From Ensifer adhaerens (GTDB lineage Bacteria; Pseudomonadota; Alphaproteobacteria; Rhizobiales; Rhizobiaceae): 64,000 bases of DNA. Shown piece after piece: positions 8,125 to 17,219 of the stretch; the stretch's first letter is position 1; every line of letters begins with the position of its first letter. The stretch spans positions 186,001 through 250,000 of the forward strand of contig NZ_CP118612.1 in assembly GCF_028993555.1 (NCBI RefSeq), in the 5' to 3' direction. The translations under genes and the position numbers were made by a program. Under the pieces are notes generated by a model, which saw only the letters and a list, made by a program, of their open reading frames with translations, was not told the origin of the DNA and did no database searches.

Positions 8125-8573
8125 TCAACCTTCGCGTGGCGCGCCGCCCAGGGCACGCCGCTGCGGATGGCGGCTCGTGCTTTCACGTCCTTCGCGAAGT
8201 GACCGCAAGAGCAGCGGTGAAACGAGCACAAATCCGGCGGTGGGTTTCCGAAGACATGTCAGGCGCCGCACGAGAGCCATCGGACAAAAAGGGTCCGGGT
8301 GAGGACTGGGACGTCCGATCTTCTTGTGACGGCCTCCGTGGGACGGGACACCGTGAAAGAACCATCGCAGTCGTGGATTGCCGGCTTTCGACACCCCTTG
8401 TTCCCGGTCGGTCGCCCTGGTCTGGCATGGCATCGGCGCCAAGCCCGCATAGGCGGCGACCTGCCTGCGATTATCAAAATGCCGCGACAACCCTTCGGTC
8501 CAAAGTACCGCCGCACAGCGTTTCGCCAATTCGGTCTGGAACGGAATGACTTTTCACTGGTTAGACATCCCAA
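8125..8573 (-). pseudogene. IS110-family transposase remnant (C-terminal part)
   Basis: The minus strand encodes the conserved C-terminal Transposase_20-type signature of IS110 elements: FDNRRQVAAYAGLAPMPCQ, then DREQGVSKAGNPRLRW. A further piece, ALVRRLTCLRKPTAGFVLVS, resembles the last helix of the family. Most of the transposase, including the N-terminal DEDD domain, is missing, and frameshifts and internal loss are evident between the segments. No terminal repeats can be seen. It lies between the DUF3618 operon and a small-protein gene, so it marks an old insertion. Confidence 0.7.
8538..8562 (+). promoter_or_regulatory. EcfG/RpoE2-like promoter
   Basis: GGAAC (8538-8542), 16 bases, GGTT (8559-8562), 22 bp upstream of the ATG at 8585. 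It lies at the edge of the IS110 remnant. Confidence 0.65.
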
Positions 8574-8584
8574 AGGAGAACGTC

Positions 8585-8659
8585 ATGAATCAGTTGATCT
8601 ACCTTGTGGGCCTTGTCGTAGTCGTCATCGCGATACTGTCTTTCTTCGGATTGCATTAG
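8585..8659 (+). CDS. 24-aa single-helix membrane microprotein
   Basis: A very short gene: ATG at 8585, stop at 8657-8659. The peptide is nearly all one membrane helix (LIYLVGLVVVVIAILSFFGL) with Met-Asn-Gln before it and a single His at the end. The start has a strong AAAGGAG 6 bases upstream, and a well-formed EcfG-like promoter lies at 8538-8562, so this is more than a chance frame. Similar tiny hydrophobic proteins occur in rhizobia. It probably inserts into the inner membrane; its partner is unknown. Confidence 0.75.
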   Translation: MNQLIYLVGLVVVVIAILSFFGLH

Positions 8660-8861
8660 ATCGCACTCAACCGCTGCGAGGAGCGAGAGGGTTCCGCCTT
8701 CCCCGTCATTGCCGTGACGAGGCCTTTCCAATAGAGCAGCCCCACTGACGGCGTTGCATTCGGGCAACATCGGCGCATACTGCTGCCATCGCCGAGCTGT
8801 TAATACGGGCCTCGGCGGCTGGAAGATAGTCCGCGCTTTCGCCCCAACAGGAGGTCGCGCG

Positions 8862-9359
8862 ATGTCTTCCACGACCAGGCAAATGGCGCTTCTCCCTCAC
8901 GAACTGAATAAGATCGACCAGGTCTTCCAAGACATCCTGCAGGAGCGCGGGTTGCCGCGGAATTGTGAGGCAGCTGAAGTCATAGCAAGACGCCTTCTCG
9001 GTTACTACCAGAGAGGCATCCGAGAAAGCGGCGCCCTGAAGTACATGACCGCATCTGACAAGAGACCGGAAGCACTGGGCGCGTTCCTCCTTGGAAACAA
9101 CCCAGAAGTCTCAACGCACAGGGTTGCAGCAGACCCAACCATCCACATCAGCCCTGACGAACTCGACATGCTACAGCGGACATTCGACCGGGTGTGTCTC
9201 TGGTGTAGCATTCCACGCTATGGGAAACGCGCGGAACGGCTAGCCCGGCACCTTACCAATCAATTCCGCGACGGCGTGAACGATGAGGCAGCGCTATTCG
9301 ATAGCGCCATGTGGCTCGAGCAGAATTCCGACCGCGATCGATATCGATCGGATGCATAG
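8862..9359 (+). CDS. Hypothetical protein with two copies of a short helical domain
   Basis: A 165-aa soluble protein. Two homologous helical units can be seen. The first runs over residues about 8-60 (ELNKIDQVFQDILQERGL, AEVIARRLLGYYQRGIRESG). The second runs over about 95-150 (ELDMLQRTFDRVC, AERLARHLTNQFRDGVNDEA). The pattern is F--I, then AE--A--L---Y--GI-(D/E)---L. The single-unit protein at 25708 shares it (AEILAVRLLNLYQNGIRERD). The ATG at 8862 has ACAGGAGG 8 bases upstream. The frame is open to 8754 but without a start signal. Function unknown. Confidence 0.8.
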   Translation: MSSTTRQMALLPHELNKIDQVFQDILQERGLPRNCEAAEVIARRLLGYYQRGIRESGALKYMTASDKRPEALGAFLLGNNPEVSTHRVAADPTIHISPDELDMLQRTFDRVCLWCSIPRYGKRAERLARHLTNQFRDGVNDEAALFDSAMWLEQNSDRDRYRSDA

Positions 9360-9927
9360 AAATACTTTTGAGTCACTCGGCGGAACGTTATCTGCGCCCG
9401 TACGTTCCTGTATCGCCAGCGCCACTCTCCGCTGCGCAACACGAGGCCGGGCTCCAAGTCTTCAAGTCCCAAACCTTGGAGCCCGTTGAGTACCATCCTG
9501 CTTGGCCCCACCTGACGGCGGGGCCATTGCTTTTTCCCCTGCCCCAAATTTCTTAAGAGCACTTTGCGCCCGGCGACCTGGCCGCGTCTCGCCTAGGTCA
9601 AACGAGGACCTGATATGTCTAAATGACGGCAGTCGTCGACGTGATCGAGGTTGGGTGCGGCATCAGCGCCGTTGGCCACGACATGTACGTAATTGGCGAT
9701 GCCGACGAGCAGCAAGCCAGGATCGAAGAACCCAGCCGTATCGGCGAGAAATACAGTAATCGCGAGCCAACTCAAGTTGGAGATCGTCCCCTACCTTCAG
9801 TCGATTGGAAGGTTCGTGGGACTTAGCTTGGCCTGAAACACGGCACTAGCAGCGGCAGCCTTCCGCGAGGGCCATCAGACAATGGTCGGAAGCGCTGCCA
9901 GACGAAGGTCGAACATCATTGATTTCG
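9360..9927 (+). other. Gene-poor stretch, contains a hairpin
   Basis: No convincing gene. The frames here are short, have no start signals and show no family resemblance. The only structure seen is the hairpin at 9504-9525. Confidence 0.5.
9504..9536 (+). terminator. Rho-independent terminator candidate
   Basis: Six-base GC arms GGCCCC (9504-9509) and GGGGCC (9520-9525) with a 10-base loop, followed within 4 bases by a run of T. It lies 145 bp after the gene ending at 9359. Confidence 0.5.
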
Positions 9928-9952
9928 GGAACGAAAGATCCCCAGCAAGGTT
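9928..9952 (+). promoter_or_regulatory. EcfG/RpoE2-like promoter
   Basis: GGAAC (9928-9932), 16 bases, GGTT (9949-9952), 57 bp upstream of the DUF1236 gene. Confidence 0.65.
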
Positions 9953-10009
9953 GGTCAGAGGTTCCCCGCATCGCGAGTGGAACAGCTAAACACAAGATTG
10001 GAGAAGAAG

Positions 10010-10315
10010 ATGAAAAAGCTTGTCAGCACCGCCCTTGCAGGGATGTTCTTGGTGGGTACTTCTGCCGTCGCCCTGTCTCAAACGGTGGTGATCACGCCAG
10101 AACAGGAAACAGTCGTTCGCGAATATGTGAAGAAAAAGCCGATTGCTTCCATCAATCTTCCAGGCGTGGAGCTAAATGTCGGCTCGGTGCTCCCAGAAAC
10201 GGTCGAGCTGCACACGATTGATGCACCGGACATTACCTACAGATATGTCGTCGTTGACAACCGAACGGTGCTGGTAGACCCAGGAACTCGCAAGGTCGTT
10301 CAGGTTATCAACTAG
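10010..10315 (+). CDS. DUF1236 domain exported protein
   Basis: A 101-aa protein with a clear signal peptide (MKKLVSTALAGMFLVGTSAV, cleavage expected after VALS or near it). The mature part is one DUF1236 domain: VREYVKKKPIAS, GSVLPETVELHTI, then YRYVVVDNRTVLVDPGTRKV. The family is periplasmic and of unknown function; it is frequent in rhizobia, often stress-linked. The ATG at 10010 has GGAGAAG just upstream. The frame is open to 9977, but the added residues would spoil the signal peptide. It is transcribed alone, from an EcfG-like promoter. Confidence 0.85.
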   Translation: MKKLVSTALAGMFLVGTSAVALSQTVVITPEQETVVREYVKKKPIASINLPGVELNVGSVLPETVELHTIDAPDITYRYVVVDNRTVLVDPGTRKVVQVIN

Positions 10316-10462
10316 CTCGACGCTGCATCAAAGCAGCTTTTTTCCAAGCCGCGTGGCAGCAACGCGTAGCTGTCTTGTCTTGGTGGGCAACGGCGCCCGA
10401 GCATTCCTTGGCCGCATGGAACCAGCTTTGGTGCCGTTGCTCGATTGCGGGAGGACTTACCA

Positions 10463-10645
10463 GTGCATGAACGACATCTTTACCGAGCGTCAGAGAAAAA
10501 ATTCACGACAGGCCTCCCCATCGCACTGATGCTTTTGTCCATGATGGTAATCGTTGCGTACCTGCTTGTCGGCGCTACCTTGAGCGACGGAGATCAGACG
10601 GTCGCCATCGTTCTTCCGAAGCCGATTGTAGCCAGCTCGCGATAG
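10463..10645 (+). CDS. 60-aa single-pass membrane protein (paralogue of the gene at 25082)
   Basis: A 60-aa protein starting with GTG at 10463, chosen because GGGAGGA ends 6 bases before it. A TTG at 10445 would lie upstream of that ribosome binding site. A short polar N-terminus (HERHLYRASEKKFTTGLP) precedes one membrane helix (LMLLSMMVIVAYLLVGA) and a polar tail ending VLPKPIV. The protein at 25082-25264 has the same length and plan (KFTTGLP, MLLSM, AYLLVG, TVLPKP). Function unknown. The short bases just upstream (TGGTGCCGT) also occur upstream of the paralogue. Confidence 0.7.
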   Translation: MHERHLYRASEKKFTTGLPIALMLLSMMVIVAYLLVGATLSDGDQTVAIVLPKPIVASSR

Positions 10646-10681
10646 GCGCGGTTGTCCGATCAACGCCAGTGAGGAAGCAGC

Positions 10682-10807
10682 ATGGGTTTGATTGGCGATG
10701 GCGCTACCACGTACCGCCAACAGCTTCGCGAAACCAGAGATCAAAAGCTCGTTGCTCTGTTCGAGTCCTATGACCTGGCTTCATCGAAGCTCAACGACCT
10801 GGTGTGA
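10682..10807 (+). CDS. Possible 41-aa small protein
   Basis: An ATG at 10682 with GAGGAAG 7 bases upstream opens a 41-codon frame that ends at 10805-10807. The peptide is polar and partly helical (YRQQLRETRDQKLVALFES, then YDLASSKLNDLV). It begins 36 bp after the 60-aa membrane protein gene and may be co-transcribed. No family recognised; a short real gene is plausible because of the good start signal. Confidence 0.45.
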   Translation: MGLIGDGATTYRQQLRETRDQKLVALFESYDLASSKLNDLV

Positions 10808-10840
10808 GAAGTCCCGCGGCAAGAAGGATCTGATAGGCGG

Positions 10841-10892
10841 ATCGAACGCTCAGACGGAAGGGCCTGGATTCTACCCGTTTCGGATCTGGGGT
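10841..10892 (+). repeat. 52-bp dispersed repeat, copy 1
   Basis: This segment matches 22532-22583 at all but five positions. Shared blocks include ATCGAACGCTCAGAC and GGATTCTACCCGTTTCGGAT. Both copies lie outside genes. Nature unknown: it could be the tail of a decayed repeated gene or a small mobile or regulatory sequence. Confidence 0.7.
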
Positions 10893-10988
10893 CTTTCTTG
10901 TCATATCGAGGCAACGGCGGCAGCCGCCCCGCTTGAAATCCTTGGAAAGGGACAGCCGTTCGATCTCGTTGTGACCGATTGCTCGGCG

Positions 10989-11375
10989 TCAGGCGTCCGT
11001 ATCGGGTTGCGCCCGTCCTGCGGGGATGGTGCTGCCAGTGGCAGACGGTGGATCGCTGGCGGGAAATGAGTTCTTCAAGCCTTCGACGAGCTGCTCTTCC
11101 AAGGTGCCGGTATCCTTGGCGCTACGAGCACTTCGCAATGATTGAACGGCAGGCGAACCGGTAGCGTCGACTTCATCGGCGTCGTCGTTCTCGACCTCAC
11201 CGAAGGTAGCCACTTGCACCATCAAGGCTTTCGCCTTTGTCACGGCGTCGTCAACGCTGAGATTGTCCGTCGAGCTTTGAAGACGGACCGAAATCACGTC
11301 GCCGCCTTCAGCGACCCATTCGACCGTCTTTATGCCGCCTGCATCGGATAAGACCTGTTGCCCGACGATGTTCAT
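10989..11375 (-). CDS. Hypothetical small soluble protein
   Basis: A 128-aa acidic protein. The first half looks like a small beta-rich fold (EWVAEGGDVISVRLQ, VDDAVTKAKALMVQVATFGE). The C-terminal part has a short motif, GLKNSFPASDPPSATGSTIP, that recurs at the end of many small proteobacterial proteins. The ATG at 11375 has GGAGG 8 bases upstream, and the EcfG-like promoter at 11407-11431 lies just above it. It is transcribed alone. Function unknown. Confidence 0.75.
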   Translation of the reverse strand: MNIVGQQVLSDAGGIKTVEWVAEGGDVISVRLQSSTDNLSVDDAVTKAKALMVQVATFGEVENDDADEVDATGSPAVQSLRSARSAKDTGTLEEQLVEGLKNSFPASDPPSATGSTIPAGRAQPDTDA

Positions 11376-11406
11376 GGTAGCTACCTCCAATGACTTCCCA
11401 GGCTAG

Positions 11407-11431
11407 AACCCGCTTGAACGTCAGTTGTTCC
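11407..11431 (-). promoter_or_regulatory. EcfG/RpoE2-like promoter
   Basis: On the minus strand: GGAAC (11431-11427), 16 bases, GGTT (11410-11407), 31 bp upstream of the start at 11375. Confidence 0.65.
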
Positions 11432-12055
11432 GGGAGAGGGAAGATTGGAAAAGGATGCCACCACGCAGGACAATGACGTCACGGTAGACTTCCGCGCGAA
11501 AGGGAACGGCTGCGATTAGGCCAAATGCTACTGGCGACTGGCGCGACAGATAGTGTTGCCACTGCCGACAATTGCAGACGCTGGGCGGCTTTACATTTCA
11601 TTGGCAGCCAACGCGCAGGCTCACGTGGTGCGGACCACCATCTTGCCGCCTTGCCGATGGTGTCGGCCACATGCGACCCCCGAATTGGAGACTTCGTGCG
11701 CGCGCGAATGCACATCCTGCCGAAGCCGGCCGGAAGGGTGGAAATCCTGGAGCGGCCACTCGGGCGCCGGAGGTTGTTGTGATCTCCGGCGTCCGTTCTT
11801 TGCGCTGGCGCGGCCGTCTACGATCGCGCAAGCCATCGATGGAGACGATGATCATTGGGAACGTTTACGCCGCCTCGACATTTCCTTTAAAGGTCGCAGG
11901 CCGTGTCAAACGGACGCGATGGAGATGGAGAACAGGAGGATTTTTCCGTTTTCTCCTTCTGGCCAACGCAGTGGCAGTCGAGCTCCCCACCCATCAGGTC
12001 TGCGACCGACTGAAATCCCTGCGCCTCTCCGAAATGCAGAGCATAGTTTTGAGTG
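11432..12055 (+). other. Gene-poor stretch
   Basis: Several overlapping frames exist on both strands, but none has a ribosome binding site, a promoter or recognisable protein sequence. I see nothing that can be supported. Confidence 0.4.
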
Positions 12056-12550
12056 TCACAACTCGGACGAGACATGGGCCCTCAGCGAGAACGAATGAGC
12101 GAAACGCAAAATCTGCTGTCGAAGGGAAGGCTCAGCCACACGGCGCGCAGCTTCGCTGTACTCGAACCAGACAAGTCTGCGCTCGCCTTTCTCGGGAAAA
12201 TTCCGTCGCAACCTCGAGACTTCCATGGTGTGGATCTGAACTTTGCAGGCGATCTTAAGACCACTGTCCAGTCGCTTTCTGTAGACATAATGGCCAAACG
12301 GAACCCTCTTGCATTTGCCCTCTACGCCCGCTTCCTCGTATGCTTCCCTTGCCGCTACCTCATGGGCTCGTCTTCCCCTCATCGGCCATCCCTTCGGGAT
12401 GACCCAGCGGCCGGTATCGCGGCTCGTGATGAGAAGAATTTCCAGAGGTTGACCTGGGCGGGTACGGTAGCACAGGGCGGCGTATTGCAGCCGCGGCGGA
12501 CGGCGAAGCATTAGCTGCACGTCGGAAAATACCCTGTGCAGCAGGTGCAT
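12056..12550 (-). CDS. Nudix hydrolase
   Basis: About 164 aa. Nudix enzymes hydrolyse nucleoside diphosphates linked to another group, such as oxidised nucleotides, ADP-ribose or diadenosine polyphosphates. The Nudix box is seen as GWPMRGR, then AHEVAAREAYEEAGV; the REAYEEAGV half is intact. The first Glu of the classic box is Arg here, as in a subfamily that begins IPKGWPM. The ATG at 12550 has GGGAG 8 bases upstream and lies below a near-perfect EcfG-like promoter. Longer starts up to 12700 would run through that promoter. The substrate cannot be told from sequence; a housecleaning role under stress fits the context. Confidence 0.85.
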   Translation of the reverse strand: MHLLHRVFSDVQLMLRRPPRLQYAALCYRTRPGQPLEILLITSRDTGRWVIPKGWPMRGRRAHEVAAREAYEEAGVEGKCKRVPFGHYVYRKRLDSGLKIACKVQIHTMEVSRLRRNFPEKGERRLVWFEYSEAARRVAEPSLRQQILRFAHSFSLRAHVSSEL

Positions 12551-12603
12551 CGCTTTGTCTCCCAATTTGCGGGGCACCCATGGCCCACTCGCGACAGGAA
12601 AGA

Positions 12604-12628
12604 AACGAGGACATCGACGATTGGTTCC
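12604..12628 (-). promoter_or_regulatory. EcfG/RpoE2-like promoter
   Basis: On the minus strand: GGAAC (12628-12624), 16 bases, CGTT (12607-12604), 53 bp upstream of the Nudix start. Both boxes match the consensus. Confidence 0.75.
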
Positions 12629-12704
12629 GTGACTACACTTGCGGCGGCTCGCCAACCGGACTGCGTCTACCCGCGCGCATTGAGCTACACCGTCCCCCAC
12701 CGTC

Positions 12705-12729
12705 GGAACCCCAAACCGGCAAACGAGTT
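12705..12729 (+). promoter_or_regulatory. Possible EcfG/RpoE2-like promoter of the SDR-ligD operon (weaker)
   Basis: GGAAC (12705-12709), 16 bases, AGTT (12726-12729), 31 bp upstream of the SDR start. It would drive the SDR, ligD, HARP-like and DUF4334 genes. Confidence 0.45.
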
Positions 12730-12760
12730 TATGGAGTAGAAATCACCCGAGGACTGCCTA

Positions 12761-13654
12761 ATGACCGATCGTCTGACCATGCAAGATCCCCGAACGCAGT
12801 ATCCGTCCCCACCCTTCGATCCCCACCCGCAACGCGCGCCAGGTCTCGTTGCCGAAATGAACCCCAGGCCTGATCACGGCGAACAGAGTTACCGTGGGGC
12901 AAATCGGCTGAGGGGGCGAAAGGCCCTGATTACAGGCGGTGATTCAGGGATCGGACGGGCCGCAGCCATCGCATTCGCGCGGGAGGGGGCGGATGTCGCC
13001 ATCTCCTTTCTGCCGGAAGAGGAAACGGACGCAAAAGAAGTCATTGAATTGGTTCAGGCGGAGGGCAGAAAGGCTCTAGCACTGCCCGGTGACGTGAAGA
13101 ATGAAGACTGGTGCCGTGAGTTGGTTTCGCGAACATTGCGTGAGCTTGGTGGCATTGACATCTTGGTGATCAACGCGGCTCGCCAACAGTTTCGCAAGGA
13201 TGTTTCATGCCTGAGCTCGCAGGATTTCGATGCGACGCTGAAGACCAATCTTTATGCACTGCACTGGATTGCCCAGGCGGCCGAGCCGCACTTGCCTCCC
13301 GGCGCCGCCGTGATCACCACCGCATCCATTCAGGCATATCATCCCTCTCCAATCCTGCTTGATTACGCCACGACAAAGGCGGGGATCGTCGCCTACACCA
13401 AGGCGCTGGCAAAGCAATTGATCGAAAAAGGGGTGAGGGCCAATGTCGTGGCGCCAGGCCCGTTTTGGACTGTGCTGCAGCCGAGTGGCGGGCAGCCTGA
13501 CGAAAAAGTGAAAGATTTCGGGAAAGACAGCGATTTTGGCCGACCCGGCCAGCCCGTGGAACTGGCCCCGATCTACGTGTTCCTCGCGTCGCAGGAGGCA
13601 AGTTTTGTCAACGGCGAGGTTTACGGTGCAACCGGCGGCAAAGGCGTCGACTGA
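12761..13654 (+). CDS. SDR family oxidoreductase (YghA/YhdF-like)
   Basis: A 297-aa short-chain dehydrogenase/reductase with an N-terminal extension of about 45 residues typical of the YghA/general-stress subgroup. The Rossmann motif is TGGDSGIGRA near residue 60, NAA stands where NNAG is usual, and the catalytic Tyr-Lys pair lies in YATTKAG, with Ser in TTASIQAY upstream. The usual N-terminal beginning (QYPSPPF) is also seen. Substrate unknown; such enzymes are often induced by salt or starvation. It is separated from ligD by only 19 bp, so both are likely on one transcript. Confidence 0.9.
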   Translation: MTDRLTMQDPRTQYPSPPFDPHPQRAPGLVAEMNPRPDHGEQSYRGANRLRGRKALITGGDSGIGRAAAIAFAREGADVAISFLPEEETDAKEVIELVQAEGRKALALPGDVKNEDWCRELVSRTLRELGGIDILVINAARQQFRKDVSCLSSQDFDATLKTNLYALHWIAQAAEPHLPPGAAVITTASIQAYHPSPILLDYATTKAGIVAYTKALAKQLIEKGVRANVVAPGPFWTVLQPSGGQPDEKVKDFGKDSDFGRPGQPVELAPIYVFLASQEASFVNGEVYGATGGKGVD

Positions 13655-13673
13655 CAGCTGGCGGGCGTAATAT

Positions 13674-16310
13674 GTGAGCATGTCGATGACTGAAGACAGA
13701 CTGTCGATCTACAAGAACAAGCGAGATTTCAGGCAAACGCAGGAGCCGAGCGGCAAGACACGGGTGGTGTCGTCGAACCGTCGGCGCTTCGTCATCCAGA
13801 AGCACGATGCCTCGCGACTGCATTACGACCTGAGGCTTGAGCTGGACGGCGTCTTTAAATCCTGGGCCGTTACCAAAGGCCCTTCCCTTGACCCCCATGA
13901 TAAGCGGCTCGCCGTCGAGGTAGAGGACCACCCCCTCGATTATGGCGACTTCGAAGGAACGATCCCGAAGGGTCAGTACGGTGGCGGGACGGTGATGGTG
14001 TGGGACCGTGGCTATTGGGAGTTCAAGGGAAAAAAGTCTCCGGAAGCGGCATTGAAGAAAGGCGAGCTCAAGTTCTCGTTGGAAGGAAAGCGGCTCAACG
14101 GCAGTTTCGTTCTCGTTCGCATGCGCAATGACCGAAATGGCGGGAAACGATCAAACTGGCTGCTGATCAAGCACCATGACGATCATTCTGTCGCGAAACA
14201 GGGCGCGAAAGTGCTGGAAACGAACACGACTTCCGTTGCCTCCGGCCGCAGCATGGACCGTATCGCGACTGGCAAGGGCCGAAAGCCGCGTGCCTTCATG
14301 CTGGCAAAGGGAGTAATAGAGGCGGATGCGGTCTGGAACAGCAAACAAGGACTTGCCGCGGTGGAGCGGACAAAATTGCGAAGGGGAACGCCGACATCGC
14401 CGATTGGGGTTCTACCGGAATTCATAGCCCCGCAGCTTTGTGAAACGGTCGAACGCCCGCCCGCCGGTGACAGCTGGGTGCACGAGATCAAGTTCGATGG
14501 CTACCGACTGCAGTTGCGCGTCCTTGATGGACAGGCGACGCTGAAAACCCGAAAGGGGCTCGATTGGACTGGCAAATTCGGCGAGATCGCTGAGGCCGCG
14601 TCTGCGCTTCCTGACTGCATCATCGATGGCGAAGTCTGCGCGCTCGATGAGAACGGGGCCCCGGATTTTGCTGCACTCCAGGCAGCACTGTCGGAAGCAA
14701 AGACCGGCAATCTCATCTATTTTGCCTTTGACCTTATGTTTTGTGGCGCCGAGGACCTGCGAGCCGATTTACTGGCCGAACGCAAAGGCCGACTTCAGAC
14801 GATGCTCCGCGACGCTGGAGACGACCCTAGACTCCGTTTTGTCGAGCACTTCGAGACCGGCGGCGATGCGGTGCTAAGATCCGCGTGCAAGCTGTCGCTG
14901 GAGGGGATCGTATCCAAAAGGAACGATGCTCCCTACCTGTCGGGTCGGACGGATACCTGGGTCAAATCGAAGTGTCGCGCGGGCCACGAAGTGGTGATCG
15001 GCGGCTATGCCAAGACCAATGGCCGGTTCAGATCTCTTTTGGTTGGCGTCTACAGAGGCGACCATCTTGTGTACGTCGGACGTGTCGGCACGGGGTTTGG
15101 AGCGAGCAAGGTTTCAAGCCTGCTCCCAAATCTGAAAAATGCAGAGGCAGAAACGTCTCCCTTCTCTGGCATCGGCGCACCCAAGAGGAAAGGTGAGGTT
15201 ATCTGGCTGAAGCCGGACCTTGTTGCTGAGATCGAGTTTGCCGGGTGGACGGCGGATGGGCTTGTACGGCAGGGCGCCTTCAAGGGCCTTCGCCAAGACA
15301 AGCCGGCGAGGGAAGTGAAGACCGAAAAGCCGGCATCGCCGGGAAGAACGCCGACGCCGAAAGCGTCGAAGCCGACCTCTTACCGCAATGGCCAAAAAGC
15401 AGAGATCATGGGTGTGTGGATCTCCAGTCCCGACAAACCCCTGTGGCCAGACGCCGGTGACGATGAACCGGTCACCAAGGAACAGCTTGGACACTACTAC
15501 GAGGCGGTCGGGACGTGGCTCATCGAGCATGTCCGGGGAAGGCCCTGTTCGATTATCCGTGCACCGGACGGAATTGCAGGCGAACAGTTCTTCCAGCGCC
15601 ACGGGCTGCCCGGCACGTCGAACCTTCTTGAACTTGTGAAAGTCTTCGGAGACAAGAAGCCGTATCTGCAGGTTGATCGCATAGAGGGCCTCGTCGCGAT
15701 TGCCCAAATTGGCGGTGTCGAGCTCCACCCCTGGAACTGTCGGCCAGGCCATCCTGAAATTCCCGGTCGTTTGGTGTTTGACCTCGACCCTGGAGCCGAC
15801 GTGCCATTCTCCGCAATTGTTACCGCCGCAAGAGAAATGCGCGACCGGCTTGCTGGCCTCGGCCTTGTCAGCTTCTGTAAGACGACAGGTGGCAAGGGGC
15901 TTCACGTTGTGACGCCCCTTGCGGCTAAGGACCACAAGCCGCTTTCATGGGCAGAGGCGAAGGGATTTGCCCATGACCTGTGCCGGGAAATGGCTGCGGA
16001 CAATCCGGATCGATATCTGACCAAGATGACCAAGAGCCTGCGTGAGGGGCGTATTTTTCTCGACTATCTGCGAAATGATCGAATGGCCACGGCAGTCGCT
16101 CCGCTATCGCCGCGGGCCCGGTCCGGTGCAACCGTGTCGATGCCACTTACCTGGACGCAGGCCAAGGCCGATCTCGATCCGAAGCGCTATACAGTCCGTA
16201 CAGTACCGGCGCTGCTTGCCAAAACCAAAGCGTGGGAAGATTACTGCGACAGCGAGCGGCCACTCGGCGAGGCCATCAAACGGCTTGCAAAGGTCAGACG
16301 AGCAGCGTGA
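13674..16310 (+). CDS. ligD: LigD, multifunctional ATP-dependent DNA ligase of non-homologous end joining
   Basis: An 878-aa protein with domains in the order 3'-phosphoesterase, ligase, polymerase. Phosphoesterase (about 20-180): [20 protein letters not shown], then [20 protein letters not shown]. Ligase (about 245-550): adenylated Lys in HEIKFDGYR (near residue 273), then [20 protein letters not shown] and WVKSKC. Polymerase/primase (about 590-870): [20 protein letters not shown] segments, and the metal site [13 protein letters not shown] near residue 700. It seals and fills double-strand breaks held by Ku. The GTG at 13674 or ATGs at 13680 and 13686 could serve as start. It lies in an operon with the SDR gene before it and a HARP-like gene 6 bp after it, facing two Ku genes. 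Confidence 0.95.
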   Translation: MSMSMTEDRLSIYKNKRDFRQTQEPSGKTRVVSSNRRRFVIQKHDASRLHYDLRLELDGVFKSWAVTKGPSLDPHDKRLAVEVEDHPLDYGDFEGTIPKGQYGGGTVMVWDRGYWEFKGKKSPEAALKKGELKFSLEGKRLNGSFVLVRMRNDRNGGKRSNWLLIKHHDDHSVAKQGAKVLETNTTSVASGRSMDRIATGKGRKPRAFMLAKGVIEADAVWNSKQGLAAVERTKLRRGTPTSPIGVLPEFIAPQLCETVERPPAGDSWVHEIKFDGYRLQLRVLDGQATLKTRKGLDWTGKFGEIAEAASALPDCIIDGEVCALDENGAPDFAALQAALSEAKTGNLIYFAFDLMFCGAEDLRADLLAERKGRLQTMLRDAGDDPRLRFVEHFETGGDAVLRSACKLSLEGIVSKRNDAPYLSGRTDTWVKSKCRAGHEVVIGGYAKTNGRFRSLLVGVYRGDHLVYVGRVGTGFGASKVSSLLPNLKNAEAETSPFSGIGAPKRKGEVIWLKPDLVAEIEFAGWTADGLVRQGAFKGLRQDKPAREVKTEKPASPGRTPTPKASKPTSYRNGQKAEIMGVWISSPDKPLWPDAGDDEPVTKEQLGHYYEAVGTWLIEHVRGRPCSIIRAPDGIAGEQFFQRHGLPGTSNLLELVKVFGDKKPYLQVDRIEGLVAIAQIGGVELHPWNCRPGHPEIPGRLVFDLDPGADVPFSAIVTAAREMRDRLAGLGLVSFCKTTGGKGLHVVTPLAAKDHKPLSWAEAKGFAHDLCREMAADNPDRYLTKMTKSLREGRIFLDYLRNDRMATAVAPLSPRARSGATVSMPLTWTQAKADLDPKRYTVRTVPALLAKTKAWEDYCDSERPLGEAIKRLAKVRRAA

Positions 16311-16316
16311 TCTGTT

Positions 16317-17219
16317 ATGGACGAGAAAGAAGACGTCAAAGCCAGGCCGACAGAAAGCGCGCGCATCGGTGCTACGGCCGACTTGCCGCACGACCGCGTA
16401 ACTATCGAACAGTTTCGAAAGACGTTTCCACGCGCGCGGTGGAGCGACCGATTGAATGCCTGGTTCGTGCCGGGTCGCACGGCTGCGCGTCGGATCGGCC
16501 GCTGGCGTGCGGAGATGGAGGCGCAGCAAGGCAGTTTTGCCGATGAGAAGGGCAGGGACGCGTTCGTGTTCGAGCCGATCCAGAGCCCATATCTTAGCGC
16601 CGGCGCCGCGGCGTTGGAGATCCGTACGCCCTATTCACCGTCCATCGTCAACGACATCCGCGAGATCCCATTTGCGCGATGGGATGCCGACCGCCGCCTT
16701 TGGACCGTCCCCTATCGTTCGCTCTTTGAACTTCGTCAACGCTGGCCGGATATTGAAGCCGAAGCCGAGCGCAGCGAGCCTGACGCCAGAAAAGCAAGGC
16801 GAGACGCGCTCAAAGGCACGAAAGAGGAGTGCGACGCAAGGTCAAAGGCAAGGGAGAGGCGTCGCCAACGCTACCCGGTACCCGGGGAGCACATCCCGCC
16901 CTTCGAGCGCGCAATCGCCACGCATAGGGGAGTGGTCTTTTTTATAGGAACCAACGGTGAGCTTGCCGATGCCGGAACAGTCAGCGATTTCTATTTTCCA
17001 GTGCGGGAGAGCGATGGATTTGTCTGGGCTACCTGGCGGCGAGGCTCACTGGAAGAGCTTGTGAGGACCTGGCCCGAAAGAACACTGCCGACGACGACCG
17101 AACTTGAGCAGGGTTGGTGGTTCCCGACGCTTGATGACTTGCGGCAGGCGCGTCGCCAAGCCCGATCGAAGCGAAATACCGGAAGCCGCAACGGTGCGAA
17201 GACCCAAACCGATGGATGA
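16317..17219 (+). CDS. HARP-like hypothetical protein encoded in the ligD operon
   Basis: A 300-aa soluble protein. Two related units are seen. The first (about 27-70) reads IEQFRKTFPRARWSDRLNAW, then FVPGRTAARRIGRW. The second (about 100-148) reads PYSPSIVNDIREIPFARWDA, then DRRLWTVPYRSLFELRQRWP. The pattern (a start strand, a helix, then a W-D--(R/L)-(W)-VP block and a second helix) resembles the HARP domain of SMARCAL1-type annealing helicases, which bind forked or single-stranded DNA. A Lys/Arg-rich stretch (about 158-190) and a C-terminal domain (VVFFIGTNGELADAG, FVWATWRRGSLEELV) follow. Only 6 bp separate it from ligD, and it overlaps the next gene by 8 bp, so a role in end joining or DNA handling is likely but not shown. 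Confidence 0.8.
   Translation: MDEKEDVKARPTESARIGATADLPHDRVTIEQFRKTFPRARWSDRLNAWFVPGRTAARRIGRWRAEMEAQQGSFADEKGRDAFVFEPIQSPYLSAGAAALEIRTPYSPSIVNDIREIPFARWDADRRLWTVPYRSLFELRQRWPDIEAEAERSEPDARKARRDALKGTKEECDARSKARERRRQRYPVPGEHIPPFERAIATHRGVVFFIGTNGELADAGTVSDFYFPVRESDGFVWATWRRGSLEELVRTWPERTLPTTTELEQGWWFPTLDDLRQARRQARSKRNTGSRNGAKTQTDG

Noticed and set aside
15114..15935. 273-codon minus-strand frame inside ligD
   Set aside because: Antisense shadow; ligD is unambiguous.
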